From NCBI GenBank assembly GCA_019614645.1, contig JABWDB010000017.1, forward strand, positions 62,001-126,000: DNA of 64,000 nucleotides, written 5' to 3'. Each line of letters begins with the position of its first letter. Position 1 is the first letter of the stretch. This document shows positions 37,244 to 50,700 of this stretch, piece by piece. A model generated the notes under the pieces. It saw only the letters and a program-made list of their open reading frames with translations, did no database searches and was not told where the DNA came from. Both the position numbers and the translations under genes were made by a program. The stretch is from Stratiolaelaps scimitus (lineage: Eukaryota; Arthropoda; Arachnida; Mesostigmata; Laelapidae).

Positions 37244-37249
37244 CGTCTT

Positions 37250-38373
37250 CAAGAGATCTTCACTTAGAGATGGGCGATCTCGCCACTCGCGGCACTCTGT
37301 CAGCTCCCCATGCGTATGTATTTACTATACATGCCCGCGCACAGAAACCTTCATTCAGTGCACGAATTGGCCAACTAGCTCAAAAGAATAGGAAGCAACA
37401 GTCTCGTCGAGCGGCGACATCAACAGCAGCAGCAGCGTAGTACCTCGAGGTCCATGCGAGAAGCTGTGACTGGTTCTTCGCAGTTTGTACAGCTGTTGCC
37501 CCCCGAGCTTCCTAACCAGCTGCAGGGACAATCTTCGGCCGGCTTGGTGCTACTCTTGGCACAACGGTAGTTCTCCGAGACTGGCTTGCCTAGGACCCCA
37601 AAGGGGACCCTTTCCCTAGTTTGGGCGAGGGCTAGAGGAGGAGCCTTACTCGACTCGCCTTCTACCCGCGACCACGCTGCTAGACAGTCGAAGCGATCTT
37701 GCCCCGGGAGCACTTCAGGGAAGTCCGTCCGGTTTTTCGGTTCTCCTGGTGAAGTTTCAGCGATCAAAGGATATACGTATAATACACTCACGCGGAAAGC
37801 AAAGTGGACAACATCAGCACGAAGGAACCATGAAATAATAACGACGTTAACGCGACCAACGAATTGTGCGACCACAATTACCATCGTTGTCGACGGCTGC
37901 GGCAAAATGTCCGTTTGATGAAAACCAAGCGACTGCTGTCGACCGCAAGTGCTTCAAAGTTATCCAATGTTATGTTGCCGTCGGTATCGACCCCGTTGCC
38001 ATTACTAGTGGGTGGTTATCGTCAGAACTCCATTTCGCAAAAACTGTGTGCTAAAAGCGTTCGACGCATCGGGGCCTTCTTCGCGTGAGACCGGCGAGAT
38101 AGAGAGAAGGGAGAGGGAGAGGGAGAGAGAGGAAGCGAGAAGGACTCACTGACGGATAGGATAGAGAGGCAGAGAGGATTACAGAGTAAGTCACGGAAGT
38201 GGGTGGCCGCTTGCATTGCGAAGCGACTGTTCCAACCGAAGATGAGCGGTGCCATGCCAAAGGACACCTAGCACTTAACAAACGACCCGTGCAAAGTTCT
38301 CCGGCCAAACTTTGCCGCTAACCTACCATCGTCTGTCTGTCCGAGGGCCGCCGACAGAACAAGTCGTGTGGCC
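37250..38373 (+). promoter_or_regulatory. GC-rich 5' flank / presumed 5' UTR and promoter region of the receptor gene
   Basis: This is 1.1 kb of GC-rich DNA directly upstream of the receptor ATG, contrasting with AT-rich sequence to its left. It contains a short CAG run near 37,427-37,436 and a purine tract at 38,092-38,182. Open frames on both strands here (37,420-37,918) resemble no family I know and are best explained by base composition. I could not place a TATA box, initiator or upstream exon with confidence. The promoter role rests on position only. Confidence 0.4.
38092..38182 (+). promoter_or_regulatory. GA-rich purine tract (GAGA-type) upstream of the receptor ATG
   Basis: About 90 bp of almost uninterrupted purines on the + strand with repeated GAGAG, GGGAGA and AGAGAGG motifs, ending about 190 bp before the start codon. 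In arthropods such tracts bind GAGA-factor-like proteins at promoters, and long purine mirror tracts can adopt triplex DNA. The tract is seen directly; the regulatory role is inferred from position. Confidence 0.4.
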
Positions 38374-39441
38374 ATGAAGTGGCCAACAGCCGCGTCCACC
38401 TGGCTTATCGTTGCCGCCGCCAGTGCCGCGAACGTGATACCGCCCGTTGAGCCATTATGCTCGTCGAGCATTGCCAACAGTAGCAGTACGCAAATTGCCA
38501 GTGACTGTGATGACGGCAATTTGTACGGCGGCAGCGACAGCGGTCCCGGGATGAATTCGACCGGTTCGTTCGCCCCATCGTCATCATCATCATCAGTGTC
38601 GTCCTCGGCGTCGGCGTCATCAGCAGCGACTTCGAGCGAGGTGGTAACGGGCGGCAGCAACGAGCACAGTGTCAATGTCACAAGTCCACTTGGGGCGAAA
38701 TCGCCGAGTCGGGAGCCGCGATACCGTCCGTTGGTCGACACCATCGTCGGGACTAGCGTACTCGGCGCCATCCTTCTCGTCGGCGTCGCCGGCAACATCA
38801 TGGTCGTCGCCGTCGTCGCCCAGACGCGCTCGATGCGAACGCCGACAAATTGCTACCTTGTATCGCTGTCCGTGGCCGATCTCATGGTTCTGCTGTCGGC
38901 GATACCAAACGAAATACTCGCTCAGTATATTCTCGAGGACGAATGGATCTTTGGCCGGGTGGGCTGTGCGATGTTTGTTTTCTTCCAGTACCTGGGCATT
39001 AATGCCTCGTCACTATCGATTACGGCGTTCACCGTCGAACGCTACATCGCCATCTGTCTGCCGATGAAGGCGCAGACGATGTGCACGGTGAAGCGAGCCA
39101 AGAAGATCATTCTCGCCGTGTGGCTGTTCGCGTTGTGCTACTGTTGTCCCTGGCTGTTCTTTCTCACGACGACACGACCGATCTACTACCGGGGCCAAGA
39201 GCACCGTTACATGGAGACATGCACCTACTCGTTACAGCGGTCGTTCTATATGCGATTCTTCTTCGCCGATATCATCCTGTTTTACGTCATTCCACTCATT
39301 CTATCGTGTGTCCTGTACGGGCGGATGGCCCGGGTGCTATTCCATACGGACATCAGCGCAATGACGACGGCGGCCAAGGACGCCAATGGGCAAGCAACGG
39401 CAAAGGCTAATGCCAACACAAACAACCAGTCAAGGATACAG
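38374..39441 (+). CDS. TRHR: Thyrotropin-releasing hormone receptor-like GPCR (EFLamide-receptor type), first coding exon
   Basis: This exon encodes 356 residues of a class A peptide GPCR of the plasma membrane; family members usually signal through Gq and phospholipase C. The ATG at 38,374 (G at -3) is the first in-frame Met after a stop at 38,269. Residues 1-19 look like a signal peptide. Residues 20-118 form a Ser-rich ectodomain with N-glycosylation sites at N35, N61 and N101. TM1 is at about 119-148 (GN, N141), TM2 158-182 (D169), TM3 192-226 (C198, ERY 222-224), TM4 243-265 (W250, P259), and the ECL2 Cys is C283. TM5 is at about 294-323 (P307, Y315). Segment 205-224 is almost identical to vertebrate TRHR, and the TRH-contacting Tyr106 and Asn110 of human TRHR correspond to Y206 and N210. 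Loop 3 is Ala/Asn-rich and ends at a CAG|GTATTT donor, so TM6, TM7 and the tail must lie in later exons. The family assignment is firm; the arthropod ligand (EFLamide) is inferred from family knowledge. Confidence 0.93.
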
Positions 39442-39447
39442 GTATTT
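39440..39447 (+). other. Phase-0 5' splice donor ending the receptor exon
   Basis: The reading frame runs into CAG|GTATTT, with the exon ending at 39,441. Read-through gives only six more codons before a stop, so the open frame is not the true C-terminus. From memory, the residues just before the junction align with the point in vertebrate TRHR immediately before the VTKML start of TM6, where vertebrate TRHR genes also carry an intron. That makes this donor the likely ancestral splice site. Confidence 0.75.
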
Positions 39448-42400
39448 ATTAACGATGCTTGAGAGAGGAAAAAACAACAAGAGCAACAGAATCAATGCCG
39501 TGTTGTACTTTTAGAAAACCTGTGAATCAAGTTACTTGTATTAGGAGGAGGGCAGGAACGTTACAGGACAAAGTGCAAGAAACACCTGAAACAATGATCA
39601 TAGAAGGACATGCTTTAAATGTTTTACTATGCAGATCGGATTATTTATCTGATCGATTGAACTTGGGATTTTCGGACAAATTCGAGATGAAGCAAACCAA
39701 GCCGGCATGGTCTATAAGAGAATCGACCAGGTCATTTACTATGGGTACATTATTCGCGCACTTCGTTGGCCACTCACAGGCATGTACGCCGTTCATAGTT
39801 ACCACTTACGTGCATCTGTTCTGGTCACGCTCGGAATCCGCCACAGAAATGTGCCGAAGTGCAAAGTGAGCTGTAGCTCGGTGTAATAATTCAAACGGGA
39901 ATTGGTTCACGCTCACACGTGAAAGAGACACACACAGCTATTTCCCTGAAAAGTCGTTTTAGTTTGAGAAATTGCTGAACAGCCGGCTCGTTTATGGCGG
40001 CCTTTCTGTTGCATAATTATCATGCCAGTGAGAGCGTTGTTCTTGAAGCGGGGGAATTCACGTTGGCTGTGTTCTCTGTCCAGCAGTGCAACCGACGTGC
40101 GCCATAGGGGAGATTGAGGAAAGTGGTGTCGTGTAAATTGTTGGCACAGGAGAGATGTCGAATTGCGCGTGATCGCCGGAATAAAATGTTATTGAGCCAT
40201 TTAATGTTCAGGTCCATTTGTCATGTTATTGCAATCGCCGGCGAGCGAAAGCTGGTCTCAAAAGTTTCTTCAGACCCGCCCGATCATTAGTGATTGCACA
40301 AATACATCTAGGGAGGGGCAACACACTCGCGTATCATGCGAGCGGAGACTTCCAACCATATTGTTCTCCATCTATTGAAGCCTGCTGGTCCGCCAGCTTC
40401 ATTTGACCCTACTTGTTGAGCTCGGGAACTAAAACTGTTTAGTGCTATTAATCTCTCTCTCTGTGCGGATCACTCATTTGATATCTACGCAGGCGCAAGT
40501 GTAGAAACGATTTCTCAACTTGGCGAAGTGGGCACTACAGTATGCGCAAGTCAGATCAATATTGCTCGAACATGGCTACTTGCTGAGTAAGCCCGCTTCG
40601 ACTGATGGAGCATCGAGTACATATTTTCGGCGACCTTGGTATCCTCACTTCTGCAAAGCATCATGTACTTGAAAATCGAAAAAAAAACACATCATAGGGA
40701 GTTCCCGTTCGGGCAAAACTGACGTATAGGCCTGTCAGATAGGGGAACAGCTGAAAGTCAGCTCGAAAAAAACAATGAATGCTGCCGTATAAATGGTTGA
40801 CGAACGCTTCGGCGAAATGACTTCGCTGGCTTCAATGTTCCTCCTTTTTCATTTGTTCATCCTCCCTGTTCCGCGCTTATACCAAACACTGATCTAAGGT
40901 GAAGCGAAATCATATCCTTCCAGGGATAAACAGGACCTTAGTTCTATAGGAGCGAATTCGTAAGCGAAAGGCCCTCACCATGAGGCAAAGCAAAGTCATG
41001 ATTCCTTAGAGCTTATCGGTGATTGCTTTCGTCAGCAAGCAGTGCATAGTTCAAATGAGCTTCCCCACGCCCCTATACAACCTTGCCTTAAGCCAAACTG
41101 TTGCCGGCTTTTATTAGAAAATAAGACTGCACTTGTCCCACCACGCCAGCATATACAATACATTACTCGGAACATGTCACCATAATATAGGAAGAGGTTG
41201 ACAGAAGCGGAACGGTGTATATTACGCTACGGTTATTAAAAACACTCTTAATTACTCTTAATTTGGACAAGCGGATTTTCACATAATTTGCTCGTCTCTA
41301 GCCCTTCACGAGAGTTGCAAACACATGTACACCAGCCTGGCTATAGTTTCGAAAGAGGGAAAAATTATTATATTCAAAGGCTGTTTAGCCCTTCAGCTGG
41401 TAAGTCTACCCATCAAGCCGCCTATCTGCGAAATACGAAATGAATGCGAAGTTCGGTAGTTCTCGGGGGAGAGCCAAGAGCTTATAACATTATTTTTTTC
41501 TAGGACCGCCGTCTCTCTTCGCTCGGTTGGCGCATTGGTTTTCCTCGAAGCCCGTATGATCTTGGGTGGCGCCAACGTGAACGCTGTACACACGTCACCA
41601 TCCTCTTTGCTTAGGCCTTTGTACCTATGTAAAATTGGACTGCGCACATCGATCTATATATGTATAACTGCCCATTGATCATTTGAAATTTCATACGGCT
41701 GATCAAGGGATCACTTACTAGTTCATGCGCTTGTGTGTTTGGTAACTTATTCGTCAAACGAAGCTAAACGGCCACCTATCAAATTAGTCTAGTAACGGCT
41801 TGGGGACAATTAGAGCAGCGTATCAAGCAGGGAAGGTGTTAGCTAGTTCTTTCATTGAACGAATTCCTGCTGAATTGATCCGCCTACTCGCTGCCGTACC
41901 CATACAATGTTAAGGGTTTCTCGCATTGACGAGATTGCTGGACCGCATCGAACCGCCGCCGTCGCTGTCTCCACATGTCTTCTGTGCAAACAGGGCAGGA
42001 AATCTAGATGCTTTTACTCGCCCTCACGTCGTCCGCCCGTTCGGCAATAAATGTTGCGCGGTTTGTTGCAACCATGTCGTTCACCGGCACGTAGCTATTT
42101 TGGGTTTGGCCACGCTCGATCGTGCGTCCCAACGCTTTAGCAAATCGCAAAGCACACTTGCCATAAACTCGTACTTATCGTGTGCGGTATACACAGACCA
42201 CACACGGTGGTGGCGATGGTGTTGCGACGTCATGGTTCGCGGCTCACGTCGCCAGCCTAACCCCCCCTCGAAAGGAAGTCCATCACCCGTCGGCAGGTTA
42301 TACGGCCGTAGCCCAACGCACGCGAGCGACTTGGCCGAAGAGGGCGAGCCTCCCAAAGAACGCGCAATTTGCACGCCTACAAGCGATTTCCCTATCCACG

Positions 42401-45400
42401 GGAAAGTTGATCCGTCGATAGGACCCCACAGACGGAGCGCACTCTGCGGTGCTCGCGCTTTGATTCACCTTTCGTCGTCGGGAGCATGAAGAGAGGACGG
42501 ACAAGGCTGGGGCGGCGACGAGGGTGCGTATCGCTTGTATCAACTCAGAAAGAGAGTTGTCACTCGATTGCACGGAGTGTATTGTGAAAACCGCTGACGA
42601 AGTGCCGAGGCCACCGCTGAGGTCGGGCAGATGTTACGCGTGTCGAGTAACTCAAGCGATCTATGGCAGGATACATGCTTCGTTCATTACGGATCTTGTT
42701 ATCACAGACACGTGCGATGGACTCCCCATTCCCATTCGGAGACACTTGCCGCCGAAGCCTGAAGTTCGGACTCTGAAATTTTGCTAATTAGTTTTGCTAA
42801 GGCGATTTTAAAAAGTTACTTGCTTGGTAGCTTTTTCATTCCATTCTATCGTCCCGTAGAGTCTCCCATGCGGGCTTAGATAATAATTTACATACGAAAA
42901 GAATCCAGCACCCCGATGGTTACACTACGACGGGACGAGCCTTCACGCTGGTACCGAGCTGAAATAATATCAATGAGTAGTGAGTCTCTAATTATTATAT
43001 ATTTTAAAACGCACAATCATAATCAATATCCTACATATTATAGAATAAATCTATATAAGACTAAGTGAATACTACATTAGACAGTCCTTTTCCAGGTTTT
43101 TGGTGGCGCCAATCATTACGCTACGAATAATGAAATTTGACGATTTCTATGTTGCATACACTTATTAGAGATGTTGATTCAAACATATCATGTTATCTCT
43201 CGCAGAGTTACCAATCTAGATGAAGGTACTTATTCTTTGTGTAAGTCTTCTGCTTTAGAAATACGCTCGGGTGCAATATTATTGCATTGGCTATTTTTTA
43301 CACCTTATATTGTTAAAGGCAAAACGTTTATTGCGTGGCAAGTTATATAGCAGCTTAGACCTCATACGCTCAAAATGGCCAAGTTGACACGCGCGTCAAA
43401 ATGCCACAACCTAAAGTTGGCGTTCGTATCATCGAATATGCGGGAGCCTTCTTCGATAACGCATATTGGTAAAGGTCGCAGCCTTTGCAGATGCACGAGA
43501 TGTGGCGCGAATTGGGCACATCTGCTGCTGAAATTCGGCACTCAATGTCAAACACCACATCAAATCTGACGTGTGAAACGTCCACGATTTATTCCTAGTG
43601 ATCTAACGAGTTTATCCGCTCTCTCGCCACATATATATATATAGCTTCGTTCCATTTACTATCATTGTAAGATTTTTCCCAATTAATGTTTCGATTATTT
43701 CCAGAAGAACGGATTTTTGATGAGTTGCGGACGAATGCGAGCGCGTGATTTATAGAACATAATTGAGTTCCAACCAAGTGACCTGGCCCACTGTGTGTCA
43801 AGCCCCTGCTTTTATGTAATATCTTCCAGATTTTATGGGAGAGTTGTTAACATCCTGATTTTATCCCCTACTTGGTATAGCAGATCAACCTACGTTCACG
43901 GTTGTGGATGCAGCAGTTGCGCCGTTTCCCGACTGCATATATATATATGCATATCTAAATCAAAGCTCGCATATACACATATATAATATATAGATATATA
44001 TATATTTACATTTTACATACATATGGTGTTGCGACAAGTTTTCAAGTCTGCGCGGTCGCTGCGTTTACCGGATGCTTCGGGGAGCGTTTTCTTTTTGTCT
44101 TTTGTAGACATTCGATGAGACGTATGAATTCTTCACCCTACCTGGCAGTAAATACGAGCGATGCTCATAAGCACCACAGTCAACTCCACTTTTGTGCCAT
44201 TCGTGCGCGGGCAGTTTCTTTCTAACGGGGAATTTTCCCGCCTGAGCAATTTACGACAGGGCCGTCTCAGTTGATCTCGCTATTCGTCGTTGAAGTGAAG
44301 AGGTGCGTACATCTACTCAACGAGCGACGTTTGGCATGAAAATACCTATATGAAATTTGTGCTGGACATGCATATGTAATACTACCGTATGTACATGCAC
44401 ATAACACCGAAACTATGATTTCAATTCAGGTATATCAAGTTCCAAAGAACAGGACATAAATCAAGAACAAAGCTTTTGCCTACTACGTTCTGCTCGTTAA
44501 GAGCTATCTCGATGGAACATCTATTATCAGAACGAAAGGAGCTGGTGTGCGAATATCTCGTCACCTTCCTACAATAGCAATGTTGAGGCGTAACATTGGG
44601 GCTGTGGAAGTGGCTGATACATACCTCAATTTCGCGTCAAGCAATTGCTATCTTCCGCAATTGTTTTGCACGGTGGCTTGCGCAGCCGGGTGTATGGCTA
44701 CAGAAAGCTGGAGGTCGCAGTTTGGAAGTGACATATACCTTTGTTGTAGATCCAGTGAAGATCTATTTCACACAAGAAAACAACGAGTTGTGCTGGCAGT
44801 GCTGAGAGTTGCAAGTTGCAACTCGCCAGGTGTAATCAGCACTCGAGCTTTTAGTACAACACTTAATTTGTGGCATATTTCGCGACTGGGCCGACGTTCA
44901 GCAGTGGAGCATCCAATGAATTGTATCTTGTGAACTCGAGTACCATGTACCGAACCATGTCGTTATCCTCTACACATCGATACGCTGCTGACCTTGACTA
45001 CAAGCAGATGAATTAACCTAAATAAATAAACTAAAACCTAACGTTTGAATAAATCTATTATTGTATATATGTACCTGACAATGTGGTCCAGAAATTGCAG
45101 CCACAATGCAGATCTAATTAATCTCTCACAGACTAGCTAGATCAGGATTTATTTTCGCCATCGGCTAACTGATGGTCGGCGTAGTAATTCAGGAACAGTG
45201 TTGTTTGTCCATGTCTCTTCACACGATGATCACAATGCGATGCTACAATATAAACTTCTCCAATAGTGTGACATATATCATCAGAGAAGAATGAAAATAT
45301 CAACACTAACCAGCACTTCTAAATGCACTAGAATAGTACATGCTACGCCTTCGCCAGCCATTAGTACAGGGTCGTCTAAAACGTTTGAGAAAATGGGTCA

Positions 45401-46655
45401 AATGCGTCAAATATATGTGTTTGTTATTGTATGAAAATGAAACGCGGCCATTGCTGTATTTGCTTACGACCTCCCGAGGTTCTTTTTTTTACTCTGGCTA
45501 CTCTCGTTATTTGCACACAGGGTGGTGAACGTTCATACCCCCTACATATGTGTGTATGTGTGTGTATACTTCTCTTTCTCTCTCTCTTTCTCTCTCTCTC
45601 AAAACCTGTAATCGAGTCTCGCAGAGCTATACAATGCCGTAAGGTTTCCGCGCGATTCACACGATCATGCTGGGCCCGAGCTAGACCATACGTCTTCGGC
45701 GTACGTCGAGCCGAACCCGACGCAACTGTGTTGCTGCACAGCGGCTATTAAAATTTAATAGTATTTCCAGATCGTCCTTGGCCAGCTGTTGTTTTGCTGC
45801 GCGCGGGTTACACGCGTCGCGTCCACCATGGATTTTTTTTGCGCCTTTGTTCGTCCTTGCTATGTCCCGACCATATCCTGTTCCATTTCAGCATGTTGCC
45901 CGCTACCGCTGGTTAGGCCGCCAGTCGGACGGTGGAAACTGAAATGTTCACCAATGATAAGGGCGTCGCGTCGTAAAAACTTCTCTTCCTTGCCTTGATC
46001 ATCATTGAACGCGATACGCGTGCGTTGCGTCGCGTTATGGCCGAGCGGGGCCGGCAGTGGGCGTCCGTCCAGTAGGGCGGTCTACCGGCAGTTCGAGTCA
46101 GTCAGTAAGTTAGTTCACTGTATAGTTTCTCTGCCCGCCTCCGCTGTCCCCCCCCCACCCCCCTGTGTGTCGTCTGTTGCGACCGGACGACGGCCATACC
46201 GCTCCGCTTGTTCACGCTTAGCCATATGCAGCGCAACATTTTACAGAACATGAGGAAATCATGCTCTCTCGTACGAGAATTTACCCTCGGCTGGCATCCC
46301 GCCGCCATTCGGGCACTGCAAGTCGGCCATTAGCTGCGGTCGTGTCGGCCCTGCGAGTTTCTGTGCGTTTCACCACTCGGTGCGAGCTTGTGATGTGGCT
46401 CAAGGGCATGAGTAACTATTATAACAGCTAGTCGTCGCGTCTCTTGACACAGCGGAATCCTGCCACCGTCTCCGTGCCACCGTTGGCACGAACAAACGAT
46501 TCGGTTATGCAAATCATTCATTCATGCACACATTGAGCAACGCAGCGCCGCTGTCGAGCGCAGCAGCGTCCGTCGCTGGCTGATCCCATTGGCGGTGTTC
46601 GCATCGTTGGATTTTTGGGCGCTGAGGAAATCTTTTGATCGCTAATTCCCCCGAT

Positions 46656-46696
46656 TGTTGTTGTTATTATTATTATTATTATTGTTATTATTATTC
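46656..46696. repeat. (TTG)n/(TTA)n microsatellite
   Basis: TTG units followed by an interrupted run of TTA units, 3' of a GC-rich island. Similar shorter TTA runs occur at 32,138, 53,349 and 57,784. Confidence 0.85.
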
Positions 46697-47701
46697 GTCG
46701 CGTCGATATTGCCGATCACGTCTGCACAGCCGGACGAGTAATCAATCGAATTTCGCCAACTCGCGGGGGCGAACCACTAGATGTGTGTTCGATTATCACT
46801 ATTTGTCCTGATAGCAGGTGGGTAGTGTGGTTCGTGTTCCTGAATGAAAAATTGATGCGTCAGATCGCTCTCGACGCGCGTCGCTAGAACAAATTCGAGT
46901 GACTAGCAGCGGTTCGCGCGTTTACGGCGTCGGATTGTACAATAGCTCCTTCCACGATCCTCGTGTCTGGTCGGGAGGTTGAAATTCGTTATGGACTATT
47001 TATTGACCGTTGCGTTAGTATATCTTCCAATTGAATAGAGGCTGCTATTTGTGACAAATTGTGAAGTGTTCTGATACATGTGGCCCCCTGTATCCATCCA
47101 ATGTCAATATGTATCATTAGTAAAATTCGCAAACGATGTATGTATGTAGTTTTTACACTGTGCGCATAATTGATTGTAAGCAAAGTGGTACACGGTGTCG
47201 TGTGTAAGCGTGTTTAATCTAATATTAACACGAATCGAACGAATGATTATCAGTACTAGTCTCGTGCGCACACAGGCGCTTAGCTCAGAACGATTTCACT
47301 TTGTCAATTGCGATTGTATTCCGCTTCATCATCGTCTTTTCAAGTTGTGCCTGCTTCGATTATTACTTGCCATCGCTCGATAGAGCTGAAGTCGGCGCTC
47401 GATACAAGGTCAGATGGTCGAGTTCGACGCAATAAGGACGGCAAGGTTAGATGCTGGGAGTCGATGGGCGCGTAACTTCCTATGGGATCACTATCATTAT
47501 TATCTTGAGACGCGATGTCACGCAGTTTTGCAAGGTCAGAGCGGCCTCCGCACGAACGAAGGACAAGTGTCCGCACGTCCGTAGCGCGTAGCGTGCGACG
47601 CACACGCTCTTCCAAGGCATTATTCTCCCATGGGCATAGAATGGGCAACTTTCGCCAAAGATCGTTTTGGCCCGAAGCACTTCCGTCGCCCTGAAGACGG
47701 C

Positions 47702-47730
47702 CACGGCGGCGGCGGCGGCGGCCCCCCCCC
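47702..47730. repeat. (GGC)6 followed by C9
   Basis: A pure GGC run followed directly by about nine C residues within a GC-rich island. Poly-Ala/poly-Arg frames here are artefacts of the triplet. Confidence 0.85.
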
Positions 47731-50700
47731 GGACGACCGACCAAATACGAAAGATCCGCATTGACTTCGACGTGACACCTTCGAGGCAATCTCTCTCTCT
47801 GCCCGCCCTCACGCTCTTGCACGCTGTCGTCGCGCCAGGATCGATATAACAGGACCCGTTGTAACAGCCACCTAAAGCCACAGCCCCCACGAGTGGAATA
47901 TTCGCACGCACTAGATCCTCGCGTGTGGCATGTCTGTTGCCGCCGTGATAAGCTGCCCGGTCAATGGCAGATTTCATACACGTGCATACATGAGTATTCG
48001 CCGGCGGAGATTGCAGATGTATTTATAGTCCACATATACCGTGCATGTCGTACACTATACAGGTTTGCTTACATGAATGGTACGAGTGCCCTAGCGGCAC
48101 GAATATCGTGTCCACGATATATAATCAGATAATGTAATCATGATGCGGCGAGACAGGAGAAAAACGCGGCGGCGAAGTCAAACGTAGTCGACCATTTCAT
48201 GGTGATCATAGTGCGGTCGTAAATCGACCGCTCATCTTTGCGGCAGGCCACGTCTACAGTATCGCACACCGAGTCGATTTGAGTCGTTCTCGATTATTCA
48301 AGGTCAGGCGGAATATAGAGAAAGATGGGAGACAGAAATAACGACGCGTCAAGGGATTGCCTATTGCATGGTGCATAACGAAGAGAATTAGTATGGAGTG
48401 ATTGAGTGATAATTTTGTCGACACGTTGTGGAGCTTATTGTTGGACGATCTGAGGGTCGTTACACGACAAGGACACGATTGACGACGATCCGGTGGCATT
48501 GTTCACGGCTGCTAGGCTAAGTGCTAACCCAGGTCTGGCCGGCAAGATGTTGATACCTTTAACCATTTGCCTTAGTTCTTCGTCCACATGCTGTACTTTA
48601 CATACTAATAGCTGCTATTCTTTTTCACAGCCAAAGCGATCCGCATAAGCCCTGCATTTAGTGCGCCATAATCGGTCGAGTGTTACTAATTGGCAATCAG
48701 CGTTCCAGTTAATACTGAGATAGATCGAAGGCCTGAAATCGGTATACACCCCATAATGAAATAAATAGCGGTCCCTGCAACACGGGACGGTAACTCGAAA
48801 GTTGTGCCGCGGACGACGCAGCAACATATCCTCCAGTGGCAGATCACCTCGTTCTGCATGGCAAGGATAGCAAGGTGCTCTGCTATCTCCAGATCACGCT
48901 ACGTAATTGAAGTTCGGGGTATCTGCTCAAAGCGGGACAGATAACCCTGGCTATACAAACATTTGCAGAGCGAGAGCGCTTTCGTTTTGTTTGACAGTAT
49001 CGTTGGCAGCAATCGGTCAGTCGACGGAGCACTGTGATATTAGTTACGAGTATCAGATCTGGCATCCGACGTCTCTATTATCACTATAGAGCTTCCAGGA
49101 ACAGCTTCGCTAAGCTGCCTTCGTGCATCGTGCATCTTACATGTAAATGAAATGTTTGTATCGTTTATATATAATGAGGGGTGTTTTTAAATGGTTGGAA
49201 ATGCGACGATTTGAAATCAGCGCGTGGCTGGGACGAACGACCCGCTGCTTCGGCTGCATCATCAGCCAGAACGAGTGAAAATACTTGTGCAAAACCTGAG
49301 AATACTGATACGCCAGAGCAGCGCGGTCAAACGTCATTTTTCAGCCTAAGATATAGAACATGGTATATTAATTACTGTTGACGGCTAGTAAAGCAGACAG
49401 TTTATGCGAAGTATCGACATCCGCTCTATGCGGTACTTGTTTGTGTCTGTTGAAAAAACCGATTTCGAAGGTTTTGCATGGATGGATTTTAATAATTATG
49501 CATACGTATCGCATGATGTATGATTACACGTTGTTTTTACATTACATGTTTTTACATAAATTTAAAAAATAATAATTTGTTTCGTTGTTTTAAACTTTGT
49601 TCTCACAATAATCAGCACTGTGCAGGCGAATTTGAGGGTTTCGCATTATGAAGAGAAAATACGGCAATTCCGGGATAACGCTTACGCCCTGTTTAGGTTG
49701 TTGCTCTGGTTTAGATCAATGATTCACCACGCAACTTTGTCTGCAGTGGCTATCACTATTAAAATACTGACGCAATTTCACTTGTGCTAACGTCGCACAC
49801 GACGATTCTTAATGACAGCCACACAGAATGGCTTTTGATGCACGCGCTCATCGCGTTTCGTTCAGGCGGTTTTCTGAAAAAGCTCAAAGATAGCCTCAGT
49901 CCTTTGTCCTGGTAACGCGCAAATCCTACCGCAGGGCAAGATGAGAAACAGTCACACGCTTATGAATGTGCGCTTTACCTGCAAAAAGTTTTCAGGCGAG
50001 CATTAAGAACTTTGGAAGAATACGAGTATTTGGTAAATGCGTACAGGTGTCGGGCGGCTTCTAAGAGAACGGCGAATAATCCTATTAAATGCGGACCTAA
50101 GATCCGACGAGCGTATGGTAAGCCAGGCATGGGAACATTTGAGAAGCAAGTGGCTTAAGTGAGCACTTCTTCGCTTAGATTTATCAGCCTTGACGACTGG
50201 TTCCACAGCTCTACACAGACACGTTTTTGACAGTAGCTGGGAAAAACAGGCGGATATTTGTCAGATCCGATAGGATATCTGCGAGGAGTCGACCCTTGAA
50301 CGGGAGTTATCTGGATTAGGTATAGATTCATCTATCACGGACCGAACAGTGTACAGGGCTGGAGGGTTTGGAGAAGAAAAACGTATCCGAGCAGAGGGTA
50401 TAAATTGGTGAAACAGACAAAATAGAGGCGAATGAGAAGAAGGTCCAACAGTTGTTCTCACGTTCTCGCGAGGAGTTGACTTATAGAAGCAGTTTTCTGT
50501 GTTAGATCGGCTATAATATTGCTGTCCTTCGAATCATTTTTTCGCGATTTTCCGCTAAGACAGTGTGTGCGTCCGCGTATACAAAGATATATCGTGAAAA
50601 TGATAGCTTCACAAACGGCACCTGAGTACACATTATTATGATTGCTGGTTAGCTATTGTAGTTACACGATACAAAGCAACGCGGATCGCAAAAGTTTTTT

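Larger units (their letters stand above)
28448..37249. other. Intergenic DNA left of the receptor gene, no gene recognised
   Basis: Short frames only. Points of note are a guanine-rich tract at 31,425-31,470, the tandem repeats at 32.97 and 33.83 kb, a tRNA-like patch at about 33,906-33,985, and the hairpin at 36.6 kb. The ATG frame 35,434-35,694 has a hydrophobic stretch but no known match. Confidence 0.5.

Noticed and set aside
38268..38801. 177-codon minus-strand frame
   Set aside because: It is exactly antisense to the receptor exon and arises from its Ser/Thr codons; no independent motif.
39459..39869. 136-codon frame directly after the receptor exon
   Set aside because: It overlaps the end of the receptor read-through, has no GPCR TM6/TM7 motif and begins after a splice donor; treated as intronic.
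41926..42489. 187-codon plus-strand frame
   Set aside because: It begins at a TTG, lacks any early ATG, lies in a GC-rich patch and shows no motif; treated as compositional.
46035..46105. tRNA Ser/Leu-like signals (tggccgagcgg followed by gttcgagtc)
   Set aside because: The boxes are spaced plausibly but no acceptor, anticodon or T stem pairs, so this is probably coincidence in GC-rich DNA.
47340..47977. Overlapping minus-strand frames of 160 and 165 codons
   Set aside because: Both run through a GGC microsatellite giving poly-Arg or poly-Ala, with no domain and no splice support; likely compositional, although a 5' exon cannot be ruled out.
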